Part shown: one piece after another, positions 5,632 to 6,638 of the stretch | How the letters are laid out: each line of letters begins with the position of its first letter | How positions within the stretch are numbered: position 1 is the stretch's first letter | Assembly: GCA_026982145.1 (NCBI GenBank) | Contig: JALSHQ010000019.1 | Location: 1-6,638, forward strand | Source of the DNA: Gammaproteobacteria bacterium | Lineage (GTDB): Bacteria > Pseudomonadota > Gammaproteobacteria > SZUA-140 | Direction of reading: 5' to 3' | Length of the DNA stretch: 6,638 bases | The notes under the pieces: model-generated | Seen by the model: the letters and a program-made list of their open reading frames with translations, nothing else | The model's database searches: none | Told to the model about the DNA's origin: nothing | Position numbers and translations under genes: made by a program

Positions 5632-6638
5632 TCAAGAGAGTAACTCGTTGAAGGGGATCACCTCGACCAGATCACCCGCTTTGACCGCTGTGGAGGGGGG
5701 GATGATGGTCAAACTGTTGGCCCACACCGTTGAACTTAACACCCCAGAACCCTGTCGGCCAAAGGTGCTGACTTCAGTGCCATTTTTAGTGGTGGCAATG
5801 CGAGAGCGCACATACTCTTGGCGTGCCCCTTTTTTTGCATGGGTGAATTGTGCGTGCAGTTTTAGGGTGTGTGGCCGCACCTGCTCGATCCCTTGCATCC
5901 TCATAATGAACGGGCGTGCAAAGAGGCAGAAGGTAACAAAGAGTGAGACTGGATTGCCGGGTAGCCCAAAGAAAGGGGTCTCGCCAATCGACCCAAAGGC
6001 GAGCGGTTTGCCGGGCTTAATATTTAACTTCCAGATCTCCAGTGAACCCAGCTGTGTGATAGCTGCTTTGACATGATCCTCTTCCCCCACCGAAACACCG
6101 CCACTGCTGATGATGAGGTCTGCCGATGACGCGGCTGATTTGAGTGCGGCAGCGGTGGCAGTTAACTCATCGGGCAGCGTGCCAAGGTCGATGATTTCAC
6201 AGCCGAGAGCCTGTAATAAGCCGATTAAAGTGAAGTGGTTGGCGTTAAAGCACTGCCCTATTTGCAGCGTGTTACCGGGCATGAGCAGCTCATTACCGGT
6301 CGAGAGCAGTGCGACTTGTAAGCGGCGAAATACCGGAATGGATGCGAAACCGTTAGCGCCCATCAACCCCATTCCCTGAGGCGAAATGCGATAACCTGCG
6401 GGCAGAAAAGCGCTCCCTTTTTCGATATCCTCACCTGCCCGCCGGATATGCTGGCCGAGCCGGGTGGGCGCATGGAGGGTAACGTGGTGGTTGTCAGCGC
6501 TGCACTGCTCTTGCGGGATGACCACATCCGCACCCGCAGGGATCATCGCACCGGTAAAAATGCGGGCTGCAGTGCCCGCAGTGAGCGGCTGAGGGCGATC
6601 ACCTGCGGCGATCCGTTGTGTGACTGGCAGGCGAGGGG
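5632..6638 (-). CDS. moeA: Molybdopterin molybdenumtransferase MoeA, partial (5' end beyond the right edge)
   Basis: MoeA inserts molybdate into adenylylated molybdopterin, the step just before MobA acts. The frame stays open to the window edge, so the ATG at 6546 is internal: translation upstream of it gives QRIAAGDRPQPLTAG and ARIFTGA, typical MoeA sequence. About 334 residues are visible. Compared with E. coli MoeA (411 residues), about 70 N-terminal residues are missing. In visible numbering: IFTGAMIPAGADVVIPQEQ (26-44), STGNELLMPG (112-121), the MoCF-domain motif SSGGVSVGEEDHVK (177-190), KPGKPLAFG (207-215) and FGLPGNPVS (223-231). The C-terminal beta-barrel (about 255-334) includes RQEYVRSRI and ends EVIPFNELLS. 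All expected conserved stretches are present. The stop at 5632-5634 is 13 bp from the mobA start on the same strand, indicating one transcript whose promoter lies outside the window. Confidence 0.96.
   Translation of the reverse strand, partial: PRLPVTQRIAAGDRPQPLTAGTAARIFTGAMIPAGADVVIPQEQCSADNHHVTLHAPTRLGQHIRRAGEDIEKGSAFLPAGYRISPQGMGLMGANGFASIPVFRRLQVALLSTGNELLMPGNTLQIGQCFNANHFTLIGLLQALGCEIIDLGTLPDELTATAAALKSAASSADLIISSGGVSVGEEDHVKAAITQLGSLEIWKLNIKPGKPLAFGSIGETPFFGLPGNPVSLFVTFCLFARPFIMRMQGIEQVRPHTLKLHAQFTHAKKGARQEYVRSRIATTKNGTEVSTFGRQGSGVLSSTVWANSLTIIPPSTAVKAGDLVEVIPFNELLS

Noticed and set aside
1..6638. Mobile element, CRISPR array, defence system or RNA gene
   Set aside because: No repeat arrays, transposase or integrase motifs, terminal repeats or tRNA/rRNA sequences were seen. 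All substantial coding regions belong to housekeeping or widely conserved families.

Overview
The window looks like ordinary gammaproteobacterial chromosome. The evidence is a RapA with full-length similarity to the enterobacterial protein, a YaeQ whose N-terminus closely matches the E. coli one, a MoeA/MobA pair of enterobacterial type and a DUF938 methyltransferase. Base composition looks balanced and even across the genes. I see no phage, transposon, integrase, CRISPR, tRNA or rRNA signature, and I cannot name the genus.

Layout from left to right: a DUF938-type SAM-dependent methyltransferase (+, 111-710) ends 10 bp from the end of a convergent yaeQ (-, 721-1257). yaeQ lies 60 bp downstream of rapA (-, start best placed at the GTG at 4290), so rapA-yaeQ is a plausible two-gene transcription unit. 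A divergent intergenic region of about 220 bp (4291-4510) separates rapA from a small NfeD/YbbK-like membrane protein (+, 4511-4999). That region carries an imperfect 18-bp palindrome and weak promoter-like elements. The NfeD-like gene converges on a molybdenum-cofactor pair read leftward: moeA (5' end beyond the right edge) and then mobA, separated by 13 bp.

Functionally there are three themes. RapA, an RNA polymerase recycling ATPase, sits with YaeQ, a PD-(D/E)XK-fold protein of uncertain role. MoeA inserts molybdate into molybdopterin, and MobA then attaches GMP to form the bis-MGD type cofactor; the two act consecutively and are probably co-transcribed. The methyltransferase and the NfeD-like protein stand alone.

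I did not find a convincing undescribed system. The points most worth a second look are the rapA-yaeQ linkage, a possibly leaderless methyltransferase mRNA, the palindrome between rapA and the NfeD-like gene, and an acidic insertion in the RapA ATPase lobe.
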